This document shows, piece after piece, positions 20,412 to 29,943 of a stretch of 64,000 nucleotides of DNA. The position numbers and the translations under genes are program-made. Source of the DNA: Saccharospirillaceae bacterium (GTDB taxonomy: Bacteria; Pseudomonadota; Gammaproteobacteria; Pseudomonadales; Oceanobacteraceae); NCBI GenBank assembly GCA_022448365.1, contig JAKVCS010000001.1, positions 558,001-622,000 on the forward strand, given 5' to 3'. The notes beneath the pieces are model-generated. The model saw nothing but the letters and a program-made list of their open reading frames with translations, was not told where the DNA came from and made no database searches. Numbering within the stretch: position 1 is the first letter of the stretch; every line of letters starts with the position of its first letter.

Positions 20412-22016
20412 ATGACTCAATCACTGTCTTACGATGTGGTCATCATCGGTAGCGGCGCTGCCGGCCTGACCCTCGCTCTCTCTTTACCAGATCATATGCA
20501 GGTTGCTGTGATCAGCAAAGATCGCCTGGACGCGGGATCAACACGCTGGGCGCAGGGGGGCGTTGCCGCTGTTCTGGACGAAGAGGACAGCGTTGAGGCG
20601 CATGTGAATGACACCCTGATAGCGGGTGCTGGCTTGTGCCATGAACCCAGCGTGCAGTTCACGGTAGAAAATTCCACCGAGGCTATTCAGTGGCTTATTG
20701 ATATCGGTGTGCCCTTCACTCAGGACGGTGACCGGTTTCATCTGACGCGCGAGGGCGGCCACAGTGCCCGCCGAATTATTCACGCAGCCGATGCTACCGG
20801 CCACGCAATCTCCGATACGTTGTTAAAACGGGCAGAGGAAAGAAGTAACCTGACACTGCTGCATGACTATATCGCCATTGACCTGATTACCCGGGAAAAA
20901 CTTGGACTTGAAGGCCAGGGCTGTATCGGCGCGTATTTTCTCAATAATCGCAACGGTGAAGTTGACACGATTTCTGCCCATGCTGTGGTATTGGCTACCG
21001 GAGGTGCCAGTAAAGCCTACCTGTACACCAGTAATCCGGATGGCGCATCCGGTGATGGTATTGCCATGGCATTTCGCGCTGGGTGCCGGGTTGCTAATAT
21101 GGAATTTAATCAATTCCATCCAACCTGCTTGTATCATCCGCAGGCGAAATCGTTCCTGATCACTGAAGCGGTTCGCGGCGAAGGGGGTCGGTTATTACTC
21201 CCGGACGGGCAGCCATTTATGCAACGCTTCGATAAGCGTAATGAGCTTGCTCCACGCGATATCGTTGCCCGCGCTATCGACCACGAAATGAAACGTTTGG
21301 GGGCTGACTGCCTGTTCCTAGACATCAGCCACAAACCAGCTGCGTTCATCCTGGAACACTTTCCGACGATACACGAGCGTTGTTTGCAATTGGGCATCGA
21401 TATCACCAAAGACCCCATTCCGGTGGTACCTGCCGCTCATTACACCTGCGGTGGTGTCGTAACCGATAACTTTGGCAGAACGGACATTCCAGACCTGTAT
21501 GCCGTCGGTGAAGTCGCCTCAACCGGCTTGCATGGTGCTAACCGGCTTGCCAGCAACTCGTTGCTCGAGTGTCTGGTGTATGCGCGCTCAGCCGCGCAGC
21601 ATATTAGCGCCAATATTGATCTGAATACCGACGTGCCTGCAGCCCCGGTATGGGACTCAAGCCAGGTGACGGACTCTGATGAAGCTATTGTGATTTCCCA
21701 CAACTGGGACGAGTTACGGCGCTTTATGTGGGACTATGTAGGCATTGTACGCACCACAAAACGTTTGCTTCGGGCGAAACACAGGGTGAAGCTGCTGAGA
21801 CAGGAAATTCAGGAGTTTTACAGCAGTCATCACATCAATAACGACCTGCTGGAATTACGAAACCTGGTGGATGTGGCTGATGTGATCATCCGCTCGGCAC
21901 TGTTGCGCAAGGAAAGCCGGGGACTGCACTACAGTCGCGACTATCCGGAACCATTACCACGAGCATTTGATACTGTCCTGACGCCAAAATATTTGAACGA
22001 GTTGGGCGAGCTTTAG
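20412..22016 (+). CDS. nadB: L-aspartate oxidase
   Basis: A 534-residue flavoprotein that oxidises aspartate to iminoaspartate, the first step of de novo NAD synthesis. The FAD-binding [14 protein letters not shown] is at the N-terminus, with [12 protein letters not shown], the [15 protein letters not shown] segment and the fumarate-reductase-like active region [15 protein letters not shown] near residue 345; [14 protein letters not shown] binds FAD. nadB next to rpoE is the pseudomonad and enteric arrangement. Length matches E. coli NadB (540). Confidence 0.97.
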   Translation: MTQSLSYDVVIIGSGAAGLTLALSLPDHMQVAVISKDRLDAGSTRWAQGGVAAVLDEEDSVEAHVNDTLIAGAGLCHEPSVQFTVENSTEAIQWLIDIGVPFTQDGDRFHLTREGGHSARRIIHAADATGHAISDTLLKRAEERSNLTLLHDYIAIDLITREKLGLEGQGCIGAYFLNNRNGEVDTISAHAVVLATGGASKAYLYTSNPDGASGDGIAMAFRAGCRVANMEFNQFHPTCLYHPQAKSFLITEAVRGEGGRLLLPDGQPFMQRFDKRNELAPRDIVARAIDHEMKRLGADCLFLDISHKPAAFILEHFPTIHERCLQLGIDITKDPIPVVPAAHYTCGGVVTDNFGRTDIPDLYAVGEVASTGLHGANRLASNSLLECLVYARSAAQHISANIDLNTDVPAAPVWDSSQVTDSDEAIVISHNWDELRRFMWDYVGIVRTTKRLLRAKHRVKLLRQEIQEFYSSHHINNDLLELRNLVDVADVIIRSALLRKESRGLHYSRDYPEPLPRAFDTVLTPKYLNELGEL

Positions 22017-22030
22017 GCCGTATTCTGAGG

Positions 22031-22432
22031 TCAGATACTGCCGTAAAGTGCAGCCTTGAGCTGCCTGAATTCGGCTTCACTGGCAAAACTGTCAGGACGT
22101 AAAATCAGGCGGTTCCATGGCCAGAACGACCAACACAGAATAATCACATTCGCTCGTCTGACCGAGCCGGCCTGCCAACAAACTGCCTGGCGCTGGCCAG
22201 ATACTTCGACCCACCAGCTGTGCTGGTTGTTCAACATCTGGTAACCAAGACGCCATTGGCGTTGATGACCAAAGCGATTGATTTGCCACAAGACAACGAC
22301 TGCGAGCAGCAGCGCTGTCAGTGCACCCGCAATCGGTGAACTCAATGTCACGATCGCAGCTAACAACAGCAGCGAAGCCAAATCACGCCGCTGTTGCTGC
22401 TGCGATGATCTAACCTGCCACTCAGCGCGCAC
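22031..22432 (-). CDS. YgfX-like (CptA family) membrane protein
   Basis: A 133-residue protein with two close membrane helices (about residues 17-50) and a soluble C-terminal half containing several tryptophans (CWSFWPWNRLILRPDS). Layout and position directly after sdhE match YgfX/CptA, a proposed inner-membrane toxin or regulator paired with SdhE/CptB; that toxin role is debated. The GTG start at 22432 overlaps sdhE by 11 bases. Sequence identity to the family is low by eye, so the call rests mostly on context. Confidence 0.65.
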   Translation of the reverse strand: MRAEWQVRSSQQQQRRDLASLLLLAAIVTLSSPIAGALTALLLAVVVLWQINRFGHQRQWRLGYQMLNNQHSWWVEVSGQRQAVCWQAGSVRRANVIILCWSFWPWNRLILRPDSFASEAEFRQLKAALYGSI

Positions 22433-22697
22433 GGGTGCGCGAATGTTCCCGAACCATCATAATAATTTTTTCCATATCCGGGTCTCCGGGCATTTTATGC
22501 TCCATAAACCAGGTGAACAGATCTGGATCTTCACGGTCAAGTAACGCGAGATAACGATCCTTATCTTCTCGACTGAGGCCGGGGAAGGCTTCCTCAGCAA
22601 ATGGTAATAACAAAACATCCAGTTCCAGCATGCCGCGACGGCTGTGCCAGGCTGTGCGTTTGTTTTCAATAGCTTCAGGGCTGGTTTGATCAGTCAC
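22422..22697 (-). CDS. sdhE: FAD assembly factor SdhE
   Basis: A 91-residue protein with the diagnostic RRGMLELD motif (about residues 20-27) used to contact SdhA, plus the helical LLDREDPDLFTWF segment. SdhE promotes covalent flavinylation of succinate dehydrogenase and fumarate reductase subunits. The start is GTG 22697 with AGGAG six bases upstream. It is the first gene of sdhE-ygfX and diverges from ygfZ, as in many gammaproteobacteria. Also known as YgfY/CptB. Confidence 0.92.
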   Translation of the reverse strand: MTDQTSPEAIENKRTAWHSRRGMLELDVLLLPFAEEAFPGLSREDKDRYLALLDREDPDLFTWFMEHKMPGDPDMEKIIMMVREHSRTRAR

Positions 22698-22722
22698 AGG
22701 AGACTCCTCTTAAAGTTGCGGC

Positions 22723-22731
22723 ATTATACCA
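22723..22731 (-). promoter_or_regulatory. Extended -10 promoter for sdhE-ygfX
   Basis: On the minus strand TGGTATAAT, a perfect TATAAT with the extended TG, lies 25-34 bases before the sdhE GTG. No good -35 is seen, which is tolerable for extended -10 promoters. Confidence 0.55.
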
Positions 22732-22825
22732 CTGCATTGACGTTATAAAGCCATACCCTTTTTGGCGTTATGCCCAACGCGAAGATGGAGTAAACTCTCA
22801 ACTTTATCCGGAAACTGACTTTGCC

Positions 22826-23806
22826 ATGTCACAGATTTTTAATGCAGTACTGCAATCAGGCTGTTTTGTCCCTGATAACGACGCTGACCAACAGCAACCC
22901 GCTCATAGCTGGTTGGCACAGTTTTCCTTGTTGCGTGTCAATGGCCCGGACAGTGAGCGCTTTCTCCAGGGCCAGCTGACCTGCAATGTAGCTGAGTTAT
23001 CAGACAACAAATGGAGCCTTGGTGCCTGTTGTACGGCCAAAGGACGCATGGTGGCCAATTTTGTTATTGCACGGGACAGCAGTGATGGTTACTGGCTCCG
23101 TTTGCCAACCGCACAGGTAGCTGCTCTGATCCAGCATCTGAAAAAGTACGCTGTATTTTTTAAAACGCAACTGACCGATTTGTCAGAAGACTACAAAATT
23201 GTCGCCTTGATTCCCGCCTCTCAGCCTGCCCAGCCACAACTGGACAGCGAGAACATCATCAGCCAGCGCACACTGAACTGGTCAGAGCAAGGCGCAGAGC
23301 TGCTTTATCACGACGGCCGAAAGGAGCTTTGGCTAAGCAATGACCAGGCTGGCGACATGTTAACCGGACAGACGCTGTGTGATTCGAGACGCTGGCAACT
23401 GTTTGACATTAATCAGGCCACCATCTGGGTCGACACAGACACACGTGAACATTGGATACCACAGAATATTGACTGGCACCGCCAAGGTGGCGTCAGCTTC
23501 AGTAAGGGGTGTTACACCGGCCAGGAGATCGTCGCTCGCCTGCAATACCTCGGCAAAGCGAAAAAAGCGCTGTATCGGGTTAACAGCGAACAAGCCCATC
23601 CGCTGATGACACTGGCTGACATAAAAACCGCAGAAGGCCGCTCAATTGGTGAACTGTGTAGCTGGTCTGATAATCAGGGGCTGGCTCTATTGACTGTGAC
23701 GGAAGGGCTGGAACAGGTGTTGCTGGTAACAGAAAGTTCGGAAATTCCACTCAGTATCGAAAAGCTCTCCTATACTCTAGAGCAGGAAAATATCACCGAC
23801 GCCTGA
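22826..23806 (+). CDS. ygfZ: Folate-binding Fe-S cluster repair protein YgfZ
   Basis: A 326-residue GcvT-fold protein with the defining KGCYTGQEIVAR motif near residue 230, whose cysteine is needed for function. The family binds tetrahydrofolate and supports some Fe-S enzymes such as MiaB. The N-terminal part has FLQGQLTCNVAEL, also typical. It diverges from sdhE, another assembly factor, as in related genomes. The genome also encodes a SUF system in this window (47590-52972). Confidence 0.94.
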   Translation: MSQIFNAVLQSGCFVPDNDADQQQPAHSWLAQFSLLRVNGPDSERFLQGQLTCNVAELSDNKWSLGACCTAKGRMVANFVIARDSSDGYWLRLPTAQVAALIQHLKKYAVFFKTQLTDLSEDYKIVALIPASQPAQPQLDSENIISQRTLNWSEQGAELLYHDGRKELWLSNDQAGDMLTGQTLCDSRRWQLFDINQATIWVDTDTREHWIPQNIDWHRQGGVSFSKGCYTGQEIVARLQYLGKAKKALYRVNSEQAHPLMTLADIKTAEGRSIGELCSWSDNQGLALLTVTEGLEQVLLVTESSEIPLSIEKLSYTLEQENITDA

Positions 23807-23843
23807 CCTGATTCCGGGCGTCGCTCGTTGGAGAGACGTCCAC

Positions 23844-24686
23844 ATGACCACCGATCTGGCCAAGCAGGTAAAAGACGATATCGTCGCTCAGATTAAAAAC
23901 GATGAACTCGTATTGCCAACCCTGCCGGAAATTGCCCTGAAAGTCAGGGAAGTTGCTGAAGACCCCAATGCCACCATTGACGATTTGTGCGAAATCATTG
24001 CCCGCGATCCGGCACTCAGTGCCCGGATAATCAAAGTCACTAACAGCCCTTTATTGCGATCCAGTATGCCAGTGGACGATCTGGTGACAGCCGTATCTCG
24101 CCTAGGCATCGATTTTACCTCCAATCTGGCGATTGGCCTGGCGATGGAGCAAATGTTTCAGGCCACACACGATATGATTGATAAACGCATGCGTGCTTGC
24201 TGGTCAAGAGCAATGGAAATTGCAGCCACTGCCCAGGTGATGGCTCGTCACTTCACCCGACTGAAACCCGATCAGGCGATGCTTGCAGGTTTGATTCATC
24301 AGATTGGCATTCTGCCGATTCTGGCTTACGCCGAAAATAATGAGAACCTGCTGGCTGACAGTATTTCTCTGGATAAAGTGATCGAACGCTTACATCCGGC
24401 GTTGGGGAGTTATATTTTGCGCAGTTGGGAATTTCCCGCCGAGATTGTTTCTGTTCCAAAACACTATCTCGATCAGAACTACGACAGCAGCGAGGTCAGC
24501 TACGTTGATCTGGTTCAGGTTGCAACGTTCCAGAGTTATGCCAATACCCACCACCGCCTTGCCAACATTAACCGCGGTGCTTTGGGCTCCTTCAAACGCC
24601 TGGGTCTTGATGCCGATGAAGAAGTCACGCATTGGCAGGCGTTAAGTGACGAAGTCGATGCCACGCAGGCGGCTATAGCCGGATAA
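23844..24686 (+). CDS. HDOD domain protein
   Basis: A 280-residue protein formed almost entirely of one HDOD domain, starting with LPTLPEIALKVREVAEDPN (about residues 26-45) and including DPALSARIIKVTNSP. HDOD proteins resemble HD phosphohydrolases but usually lack the metal-binding pairs and act as signalling scaffolds. GGAGAG precedes the ATG. The next gene is a paralogue in tandem, 17 bases away, indicating duplication. Follows ygfZ as in pseudomonads, where a similar HDOD gene sits next to it. Confidence 0.88.
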   Translation: MTTDLAKQVKDDIVAQIKNDELVLPTLPEIALKVREVAEDPNATIDDLCEIIARDPALSARIIKVTNSPLLRSSMPVDDLVTAVSRLGIDFTSNLAIGLAMEQMFQATHDMIDKRMRACWSRAMEIAATAQVMARHFTRLKPDQAMLAGLIHQIGILPILAYAENNENLLADSISLDKVIERLHPALGSYILRSWEFPAEIVSVPKHYLDQNYDSSEVSYVDLVQVATFQSYANTHHRLANINRGALGSFKRLGLDADEEVTHWQALSDEVDATQAAIAG

Positions 24687-24703
24687 AAAAGGATAAAACC
24701 ATC

Positions 24704-25513
24704 ATGACTCAGGATCTTACGCCCCAGGCCATCATGCGCGAAATTTTGCAGCAGGTTGAATCGGGAGAGCTGACGCTTCCAACCCTGCCATCAATGGCAC
24801 AGAAAATTCTCAAAGCAAACCAGGATGACTCCCTGACAACGGAGTCGTTAACCAACCTGATTGAGCAAGACCCGGCTATCGCCGCACACTTAGTACGTAT
24901 CGCTAACAGTCCATTGGTTGGCAGTAAAGTAGACATCACCGATCTGAAAACGGCGATTGGCTTATTTGGCGTGAGTTATTGCAGCCAGCTGGCCATCAGT
25001 CTCGCACTGAAGCAGTTATTCCGAGCGCGGAATAAGAATGTTTCTGGATTAATCAGAAAAACCTGGGAGCAATCATCGCGCCTGGCCAGTTTGTGCATGG
25101 TAATGGCTAAGGATTACGACATTAACCCAGGCAGCGCATATCTGGCGGGCCTGCTGCATAAAATTGGCGCCCTGCCGATTTTACGCTGGCTCGATAATCA
25201 GGATTCCATCCCACTGACCAGTGAGCAGATACAACAATTACTGGAGCAACATCAGGCACAGCTGGCCGAACAATTATTGGACGACTGGCAATTTCCGCCG
25301 TCGCTCTGCTGCGTGCCACATAATTATCTGAATATGGATCATAATGGTAAAGATCGCGCCGATCTGACGGACCTTGTTGCCAGCGCTTATTTCTTTTTAT
25401 CTGAGCAGAGAAAAGACTGGCAGGATTGTAAAGTACTGGAACGTATGGGTGTCACCACAGAAGAAATTCAAAAACGTATGATGGCCTGGCAAACCAAAGC
25501 CACCAGTGTCTGA
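24704..25513 (+). CDS. HDOD domain protein (tandem paralogue)
   Basis: A 269-residue HDOD protein similar along its length to the gene before it: LPTLPSMAQKILKANQDD, DPAIAAHLVRIANSP and a later YLAGLLHKIGALPILRW matching AGLIHQIGILPIL in the neighbour. It has AAGGA upstream of the ATG and is very likely co-transcribed. The HD dipeptide is absent from the expected place, so enzymatic activity is unlikely. The function of the pair is unknown. Confidence 0.87.
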   Translation: MTQDLTPQAIMREILQQVESGELTLPTLPSMAQKILKANQDDSLTTESLTNLIEQDPAIAAHLVRIANSPLVGSKVDITDLKTAIGLFGVSYCSQLAISLALKQLFRARNKNVSGLIRKTWEQSSRLASLCMVMAKDYDINPGSAYLAGLLHKIGALPILRWLDNQDSIPLTSEQIQQLLEQHQAQLAEQLLDDWQFPPSLCCVPHNYLNMDHNGKDRADLTDLVASAYFFLSEQRKDWQDCKVLERMGVTTEEIQKRMMAWQTKATSV

Positions 25514-25543
25514 GTACGCTGTCTCGTAATCATCCGTAATAAG

Positions 25544-25563
25544 GCGCTGCGGCTACGCAGCGC
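25544..25563. terminator. Hairpin between convergent genes
   Basis: GCGCTGCG, loop GCTA, CGCAGCGC: a perfect 8-base stem lying directly after the stop of the minus-strand gene and 31 bases after the plus-strand HDOD gene. There is no run of T on either side, so it may terminate weakly or protect 3' ends. Confidence 0.45.
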
Positions 25564-26703
25564 TTACAATTCAGAATATGGGTGATTTCCTTTTGCCCAT
25601 GGGTTAGTTGTCAGTTGCTTCACCCATTCTGCCGGAACGTCGTTAACCGTTTTATGCTGCCACACCGGTTTGTAGTCTTTATCAACCACCATCGCGCGAA
25701 TTCCCTCGCAAAAATCCGGATGACGAACTGCCTGATAGGCCAAAGTCAACTCCCAGCTGACTACCTCCCTGAGACTCATGTGTGCGCCCTGAGCAATCTG
25801 CCGCATAATCAGATGGGCAGTCGCCGGGCAAGCTTTTTCAAAGTTATCTAATCCCTGTTTCAGCCATTGATTTTCAGTTTTATACTGTCGCATGCGCGCA
25901 GCAATACTTTTCAGATCCGTATCGGAAAACACGTATTCGAGGTCAGGCGCGATATCGTCCAATTGACTGGCGGGCATATTTTCAACGCTATCAGCGTCCA
26001 TTTTGTTCAGAACAGCGCGTACATGCTGGTGATTTACCGCGCGGTTATTACTCCAATTTTGCTGTAACAGCGTATCAATCATCGTTTGCCAACAGGTATG
26101 ACTGATCGCATATTGAATCAGCTTTAGCTTTTTACTGTCCGTCGTATTCATATGGCTGCCACTGAGTCCCATCCAGTGACCTACCGGATATGGCAAGCGC
26201 GATAAATAATAACTGGCAGCCACATCCGGATATAAACCAATCCGGACTTCCGGCCATGCAAGCTTTAGGCATTCACTACCAACTCTGTGGTTGGCAGCAA
26301 TAAACAGCCCCAATCCGCCCCCCATCACAAAGCCGTGCCCCCAGGCAATTAATGGCTTGGTAACCTGATGCAAACGATAATTTTTAGCGTATTCGCCTTT
26401 AAAAAAAGCGTCGGCATATTGTAGCCGCTGATCCTCGTCAGAATTGATCATGCTGTCGTACAACTTGAGAATATTGCCACCGGCACAAAACGCTTTCTCA
26501 CCAGAGCCGCGCATTATGATCGCAGCGATGCTGTTATCCTGATTCCATTGCTCAATCTGGCCATCGATCAGGTTCACCATGTCCAGATCAACGGCATTCA
26601 TGGCTTCAGGAACATTCAATGTCATCAGCGCTAATTTATAGCCCGATCCACTGTCAATTTCTTCGAATAAAACAGCGTCGGGTGACATTTTATCAAGGGT
26701 CAC
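25564..26703 (-). CDS. Enoyl-CoA hydratase/isomerase family protein (3-hydroxyisobutyryl-CoA hydrolase-like)
   Basis: A 379-residue crotonase-superfamily enzyme. The oxyanion-hole motifs are MRGSGEKAFCAGG (about residue 70) and GHGFVMGGGLGLF (about 120); the WPEVRIGLYPDVAASYYLSRLP segment and the long C-terminal domain are typical of 3-hydroxyisobutyryl-CoA hydrolases in valine breakdown rather than plain enoyl-CoA hydratases. I chose GTG 26703 because GAGGA lies upstream; an alternative initiation at 26733 has no ribosome binding site. No other valine pathway gene is adjacent, so the substrate is not settled. Confidence 0.85.
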   Translation of the reverse strand: MTLDKMSPDAVLFEEIDSGSGYKLALMTLNVPEAMNAVDLDMVNLIDGQIEQWNQDNSIAAIIMRGSGEKAFCAGGNILKLYDSMINSDEDQRLQYADAFFKGEYAKNYRLHQVTKPLIAWGHGFVMGGGLGLFIAANHRVGSECLKLAWPEVRIGLYPDVAASYYLSRLPYPVGHWMGLSGSHMNTTDSKKLKLIQYAISHTCWQTMIDTLLQQNWSNNRAVNHQHVRAVLNKMDADSVENMPASQLDDIAPDLEYVFSDTDLKSIAARMRQYKTENQWLKQGLDNFEKACPATAHLIMRQIAQGAHMSLREVVSWELTLAYQAVRHPDFCEGIRAMVVDKDYKPVWQHKTVNDVPAEWVKQLTTNPWAKGNHPYSEL

Positions 26704-26782
26704 AGAGTTTCCTCGCAATCGGATTTGTAGCATCGCAACAGACTACGGATAATAGCGCTTTTTAGTTGGGCTCACAGTTGCT

Positions 26783-27478
26783 ATGACAGTGGTTTTAAGT
26801 CTTATTGTGCTTTTGGTTATCTTTGTATCGCTGTTTTTATTACTGCTCGTGGATAAAGACAACCGCACAAAACAGTTACGTCGTTGCGCAGATCAGCTGG
26901 CGCTGAACTATAGGCCGTTTGCGGCTCTCAGCAGCGAAATGCGGGATGCTCACTTTTATATCATTGAGATTGGTCAATTCCGCAATTTTCGTCATCTAAT
27001 CGAAGGGAAGCTGACGAGTAATAACCAACAGCTACCCGTGAATCTGTTCGACTATAGTCTGGTCAGCAATGATGGCACAGCAAACCAGACATTGGTGCTT
27101 ATTCATTGCCCCCTGCCCTGCAGCAAATTAAGAATTCAGCAAAAATCCTGGTTACAAGGCGACGCTTTTACCGGCCCGGAGATTGATACCCTGACCCGCC
27201 TACAAACCGGCCAACTTCATCCGGAAATCAGCAACTGGCAGGTATTCAGCGAACGCCCGGCAGAAACCAATCGATTACTTACACCACACGTTCGCCAATG
27301 GCTTTTGGCACATCCTCACCTTCACATAGAATGGAGTAATGGCATCCTGCTGCTATACCGTCCAAAGCACCTATTGGATGAACAAGCGATTGCGGCCGCA
27401 CTGGAAGCAGCCGGAGAACTGGTTCAGTTGCTGCAAAACAGCACGCAATTCGACAGTACTCCTCCGCGGAATACATAA
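26783..27478 (+). CDS. Membrane-anchored protein of unknown function
   Basis: A 231-residue protein with one N-terminal hydrophobic helix (about residues 3-22, rich in L, V, I, F) and a soluble part that I do not recognise. The soluble part has a mixed alpha/beta look and no cysteine-rich or catalytic motif apart from an isolated HCPLPC. It lies 21 bases before the lipase-like gene on the same strand, so they may share a transcript, and diverges from the crotonase-fold gene. Confidence 0.6.
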   Translation: MTVVLSLIVLLVIFVSLFLLLLVDKDNRTKQLRRCADQLALNYRPFAALSSEMRDAHFYIIEIGQFRNFRHLIEGKLTSNNQQLPVNLFDYSLVSNDGTANQTLVLIHCPLPCSKLRIQQKSWLQGDAFTGPEIDTLTRLQTGQLHPEISNWQVFSERPAETNRLLTPHVRQWLLAHPHLHIEWSNGILLLYRPKHLLDEQAIAAALEAAGELVQLLQNSTQFDSTPPRNT

Positions 27479-27499
27479 CGATTATAAAGAGATATTCAC

Positions 27500-28444
27500 A
27501 TGCAACTTGGCAAACTTATTACAGCTGCGGGTCTTATTCTGATACTGACCGCTTGCAGCCATAGCCAGCAAGACAGCCTGCTACAGACCGTTGTCAAAAT
27601 GGGACGTGACGCAGCCAGTCTGGAGGTTAAAACCAGCAAACTTAACGACGTAACCATGACTTACCTGGAACGCCAGGGAGAAGGCCCGGTTATGCTGCTA
27701 TTGCACGGTTTTTCTGCCAATAAAGACACCTGGATTCAGTTCGCTGCCGAACTGCCTGACCATTATCGTCTGATCGTGCCTGACCTGGCGGGTCACGGTG
27801 ATACGCCTGCTCCAAAAGGGGAAGACTATAATCTGATTCGCCAGGCAGAACGACTGAATCAATTAATGGCGAATATTAATATCAACAAATTTCATATCGC
27901 CGGTAACTCCATGGGCGGCGCCATCAGTGCAATTTATGCCACGCTTTATCCACAACAAATCAGCAGCCTGACACTGATTGATGCTGCCGGTGTCGATGCA
28001 CCGAATCAAAGCGAATATATGGCTGCGCTTGAAGCGGGTAACAACCCATTGATTGCTACGGATGAAGCCAGTTTCGAATACCGCATGGATTTTGTAATGT
28101 CAAAAGCGCCATTGCTACCCTGGCCACTGCGCCCGGCTCTGATGCGCAAAACTCTCGCTCGCCAACAGCTTAATAAAGAGATCTTTGAAGATCTGTTAGC
28201 AACCCGAAAACAGCTTGAGAACAGTGACTTCGAAGCTCGCCTGAGCAAAACCGTCACCATGCCAACGTTAATTATCTGGGGCGAAGAGGACCGCGTTCTG
28301 GATGTGTCAGCTGTCGAAGTCTTTAAGCAAAAGATTCCGCACGCTCAGGTAAAAATCTACGAGGGCATCGGCCACTTACCGATGGTCGAAATTCCGGAAG
28401 AGACAGCCACTCTCTACTCTGAGTTTGTCGCCGCTGCAGAATAA
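27500..28444 (+). CDS. Alpha/beta hydrolase lipoprotein (lipase-like)
   Basis: A 314-residue predicted lipoprotein: signal sequence with lipobox LTAC (Cys19), then an alpha/beta hydrolase fold. Visible elements are LLLHGFSANKDTW, the nucleophile elbow GNSMGG (Ser137), the probable acid in GEEDRVLD (Asp264) and the histidine in GIGHLPM (His292). It resembles cold-adapted lipases of Moraxella/Psychrobacter (Lip3-like). Substrate is likely an ester of fatty acids, not proven. A terminator follows at 28523. Confidence 0.85.
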   Translation: MQLGKLITAAGLILILTACSHSQQDSLLQTVVKMGRDAASLEVKTSKLNDVTMTYLERQGEGPVMLLLHGFSANKDTWIQFAAELPDHYRLIVPDLAGHGDTPAPKGEDYNLIRQAERLNQLMANININKFHIAGNSMGGAISAIYATLYPQQISSLTLIDAAGVDAPNQSEYMAALEAGNNPLIATDEASFEYRMDFVMSKAPLLPWPLRPALMRKTLARQQLNKEIFEDLLATRKQLENSDFEARLSKTVTMPTLIIWGEEDRVLDVSAVEVFKQKIPHAQVKIYEGIGHLPMVEIPEETATLYSEFVAAAE

Positions 28445-28522
28445 CCAACGCATCGGAAACACAAATAAAACGGGGCTTGGTTCGTTTCGTCGTATGCGGT
28501 GATTATTACTCGTCACCATAAT

Positions 28523-28550
28523 GAGCCGGAGTTAAAATCCCGGCTCTTTT
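28523..28550 (+). terminator. Rho-independent terminator after the lipase-like gene
   Basis: GAGCCGG, 10-base loop, CCGGCTC followed by TTTT. It lies 79 bases after the stop and before trmO. Confidence 0.7.
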
Positions 28551-28575
28551 AGTTACAGCAGTAAAGGCGTATAAC

Positions 28576-29292
28576 ATGGCAATTGAGCTGAATACCGTGG
28601 CGATTGCGCACACCCCGTTTGCCGAGAAGTTTGCAATCCCGCGACAGCCGGCACTGGCGCCCGCTGCTGAAGCCTGCATCGAGCTTATTCCACCGTATGA
28701 CCAACCAGCAGCATTTGCCGGACTCGAGCAGGTAAGCCACGTCTGGCTGATTTTTCAATTTCATCAGGCGCTGCCAAAGACAAACGACAAACCTCATCTG
28801 AGAGTCCGCCCACCCCGCCTCGGTGGCAATGAAAAAATCGGAGTGTTTGCCAGTCGAGCAACACACAGGCCAAATAGCCTGGGACAATCGGTGGTCAAAC
28901 TGCAACGGGTGGATGGCCATAAATTATGGGTCAGTGGTATCGACTTGCTCGACGGTACCCCCATTCTTGATATCAAACCCTACGTCCCCTATGCCGATTG
29001 TATCCATTCGTCCTATAACCAGATTGCCAGCGAGGCACCTGATACAGTCGCCGTTAACTGGAATGACTATGCCCATCAATCCGCTCAGCAACACGGTAAA
29101 AGATTACAGCGAGACGTTGTTGCTTTGATTGAGCAATGTCTGGCGCAAGACCCCAAACCGGCCTATCAAAAGCCAGATCCTCAACACCACTACGGTGTCC
29201 GGTTTTGGGATCTCAATATCAGCTGGCACTACCCCGAATCAAAGCAGATTCAGATCGTATCGGTGACACGGTATAACGAGGACTCAGCGTAA
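28576..29292 (+). CDS. trmO: tRNA (N6-threonylcarbamoyladenosine-37) N6-methyltransferase TrmO
   Basis: A 238-residue TsaA/VirR-family protein. The beta-barrel N-terminal domain has IAHTPFAEKFAIPRQP, then VSHVWLIFQFHQ, RATHRPNSLGQSVVKL and DIKPYVPYAD, all diagnostic for TrmO. It adds a methyl group to t6A37 in threonine tRNAs using SAM. The stop overlaps tpm on the opposite strand by nine bases. Confidence 0.93.
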   Translation: MAIELNTVAIAHTPFAEKFAIPRQPALAPAAEACIELIPPYDQPAAFAGLEQVSHVWLIFQFHQALPKTNDKPHLRVRPPRLGGNEKIGVFASRATHRPNSLGQSVVKLQRVDGHKLWVSGIDLLDGTPILDIKPYVPYADCIHSSYNQIASEAPDTVAVNWNDYAHQSAQQHGKRLQRDVVALIEQCLAQDPKPAYQKPDPQHHYGVRFWDLNISWHYPESKQIQIVSVTRYNEDSA

Positions 29293-29943
29293 CAAGTACA
29301 CATCCTGCTTAAACGATGTGACACCGCGCTGCTTGAACTTAGGTTCCTGGTCAATAAGCTCACGGCTTTCCTGTAACTCAACCTGGTAGTTACCCCGATA
29401 AAGAGTCCTTACTTCTTGCTCTATCAGTGAAAATGGCGGGCCGGCCATTTCATCCTGGCGATAGTTCAGTGTGATTAAAAGCTGCGGCGCATTGTCACTG
29501 ATGAAACACAAATGCTGACTGTATTGCTGACGCATTTCCTGAGGCAAAGCAACCAGCGCAGCCCGATCGTAACTCCAGTCTACCGAGCCAACATCCTCTG
29601 AAGACAATGCAAAAAAATCACCACAGATCAAAGTCAGCTTATCGGCCTCATAGATAATCTTATCGCCATCGCTGCGCTTTTCGATAGCAAGTGATAACTG
29701 ATTGCTGATATCCGCAGCCAACTCATCCAACGCAATTTCGCTGAGTTCAACAGCAATCACGTCTGCACCTTGTTGTAACAACCAGACAATATCCAGGGTT
29801 TTACCGCACAGCGGCACAAAAATCCGCTGCCCCTTCACTGACGCCATAGCAGGCCAGTATTTCAAGAGTGCTTTGTTCACTTCTCCAAGGTGGAAACCGA
29901 TTTGATTTGTTGCCCAGCGTTGGTGCCAGAAGTTACTGTCCAT
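29284..29943 (-). CDS. tpm: Thiopurine S-methyltransferase
   Basis: A 219-residue class I SAM-dependent methyltransferase. Motifs are the N-terminal FWHQRWATNQIGFH, the SAM-binding FVPLCGKTLDIVWL with AVELSE following, and DRAALVALPQEMRQQY. Bacterial Tpm is linked to tellurite and selenite methylation and resistance. No metalloid genes are adjacent, so the physiological substrate is not shown. AGGGG nine bases upstream supports the ATG at 29943. Confidence 0.93.
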   Translation of the reverse strand: MDSNFWHQRWATNQIGFHLGEVNKALLKYWPAMASVKGQRIFVPLCGKTLDIVWLLQQGADVIAVELSEIALDELAADISNQLSLAIEKRSDGDKIIYEADKLTLICGDFFALSSEDVGSVDWSYDRAALVALPQEMRQQYSQHLCFISDNAPQLLITLNYRQDEMAGPPFSLIEQEVRTLYRGNYQVELQESRELIDQEPKFKQRGVTSFKQDVYLLR

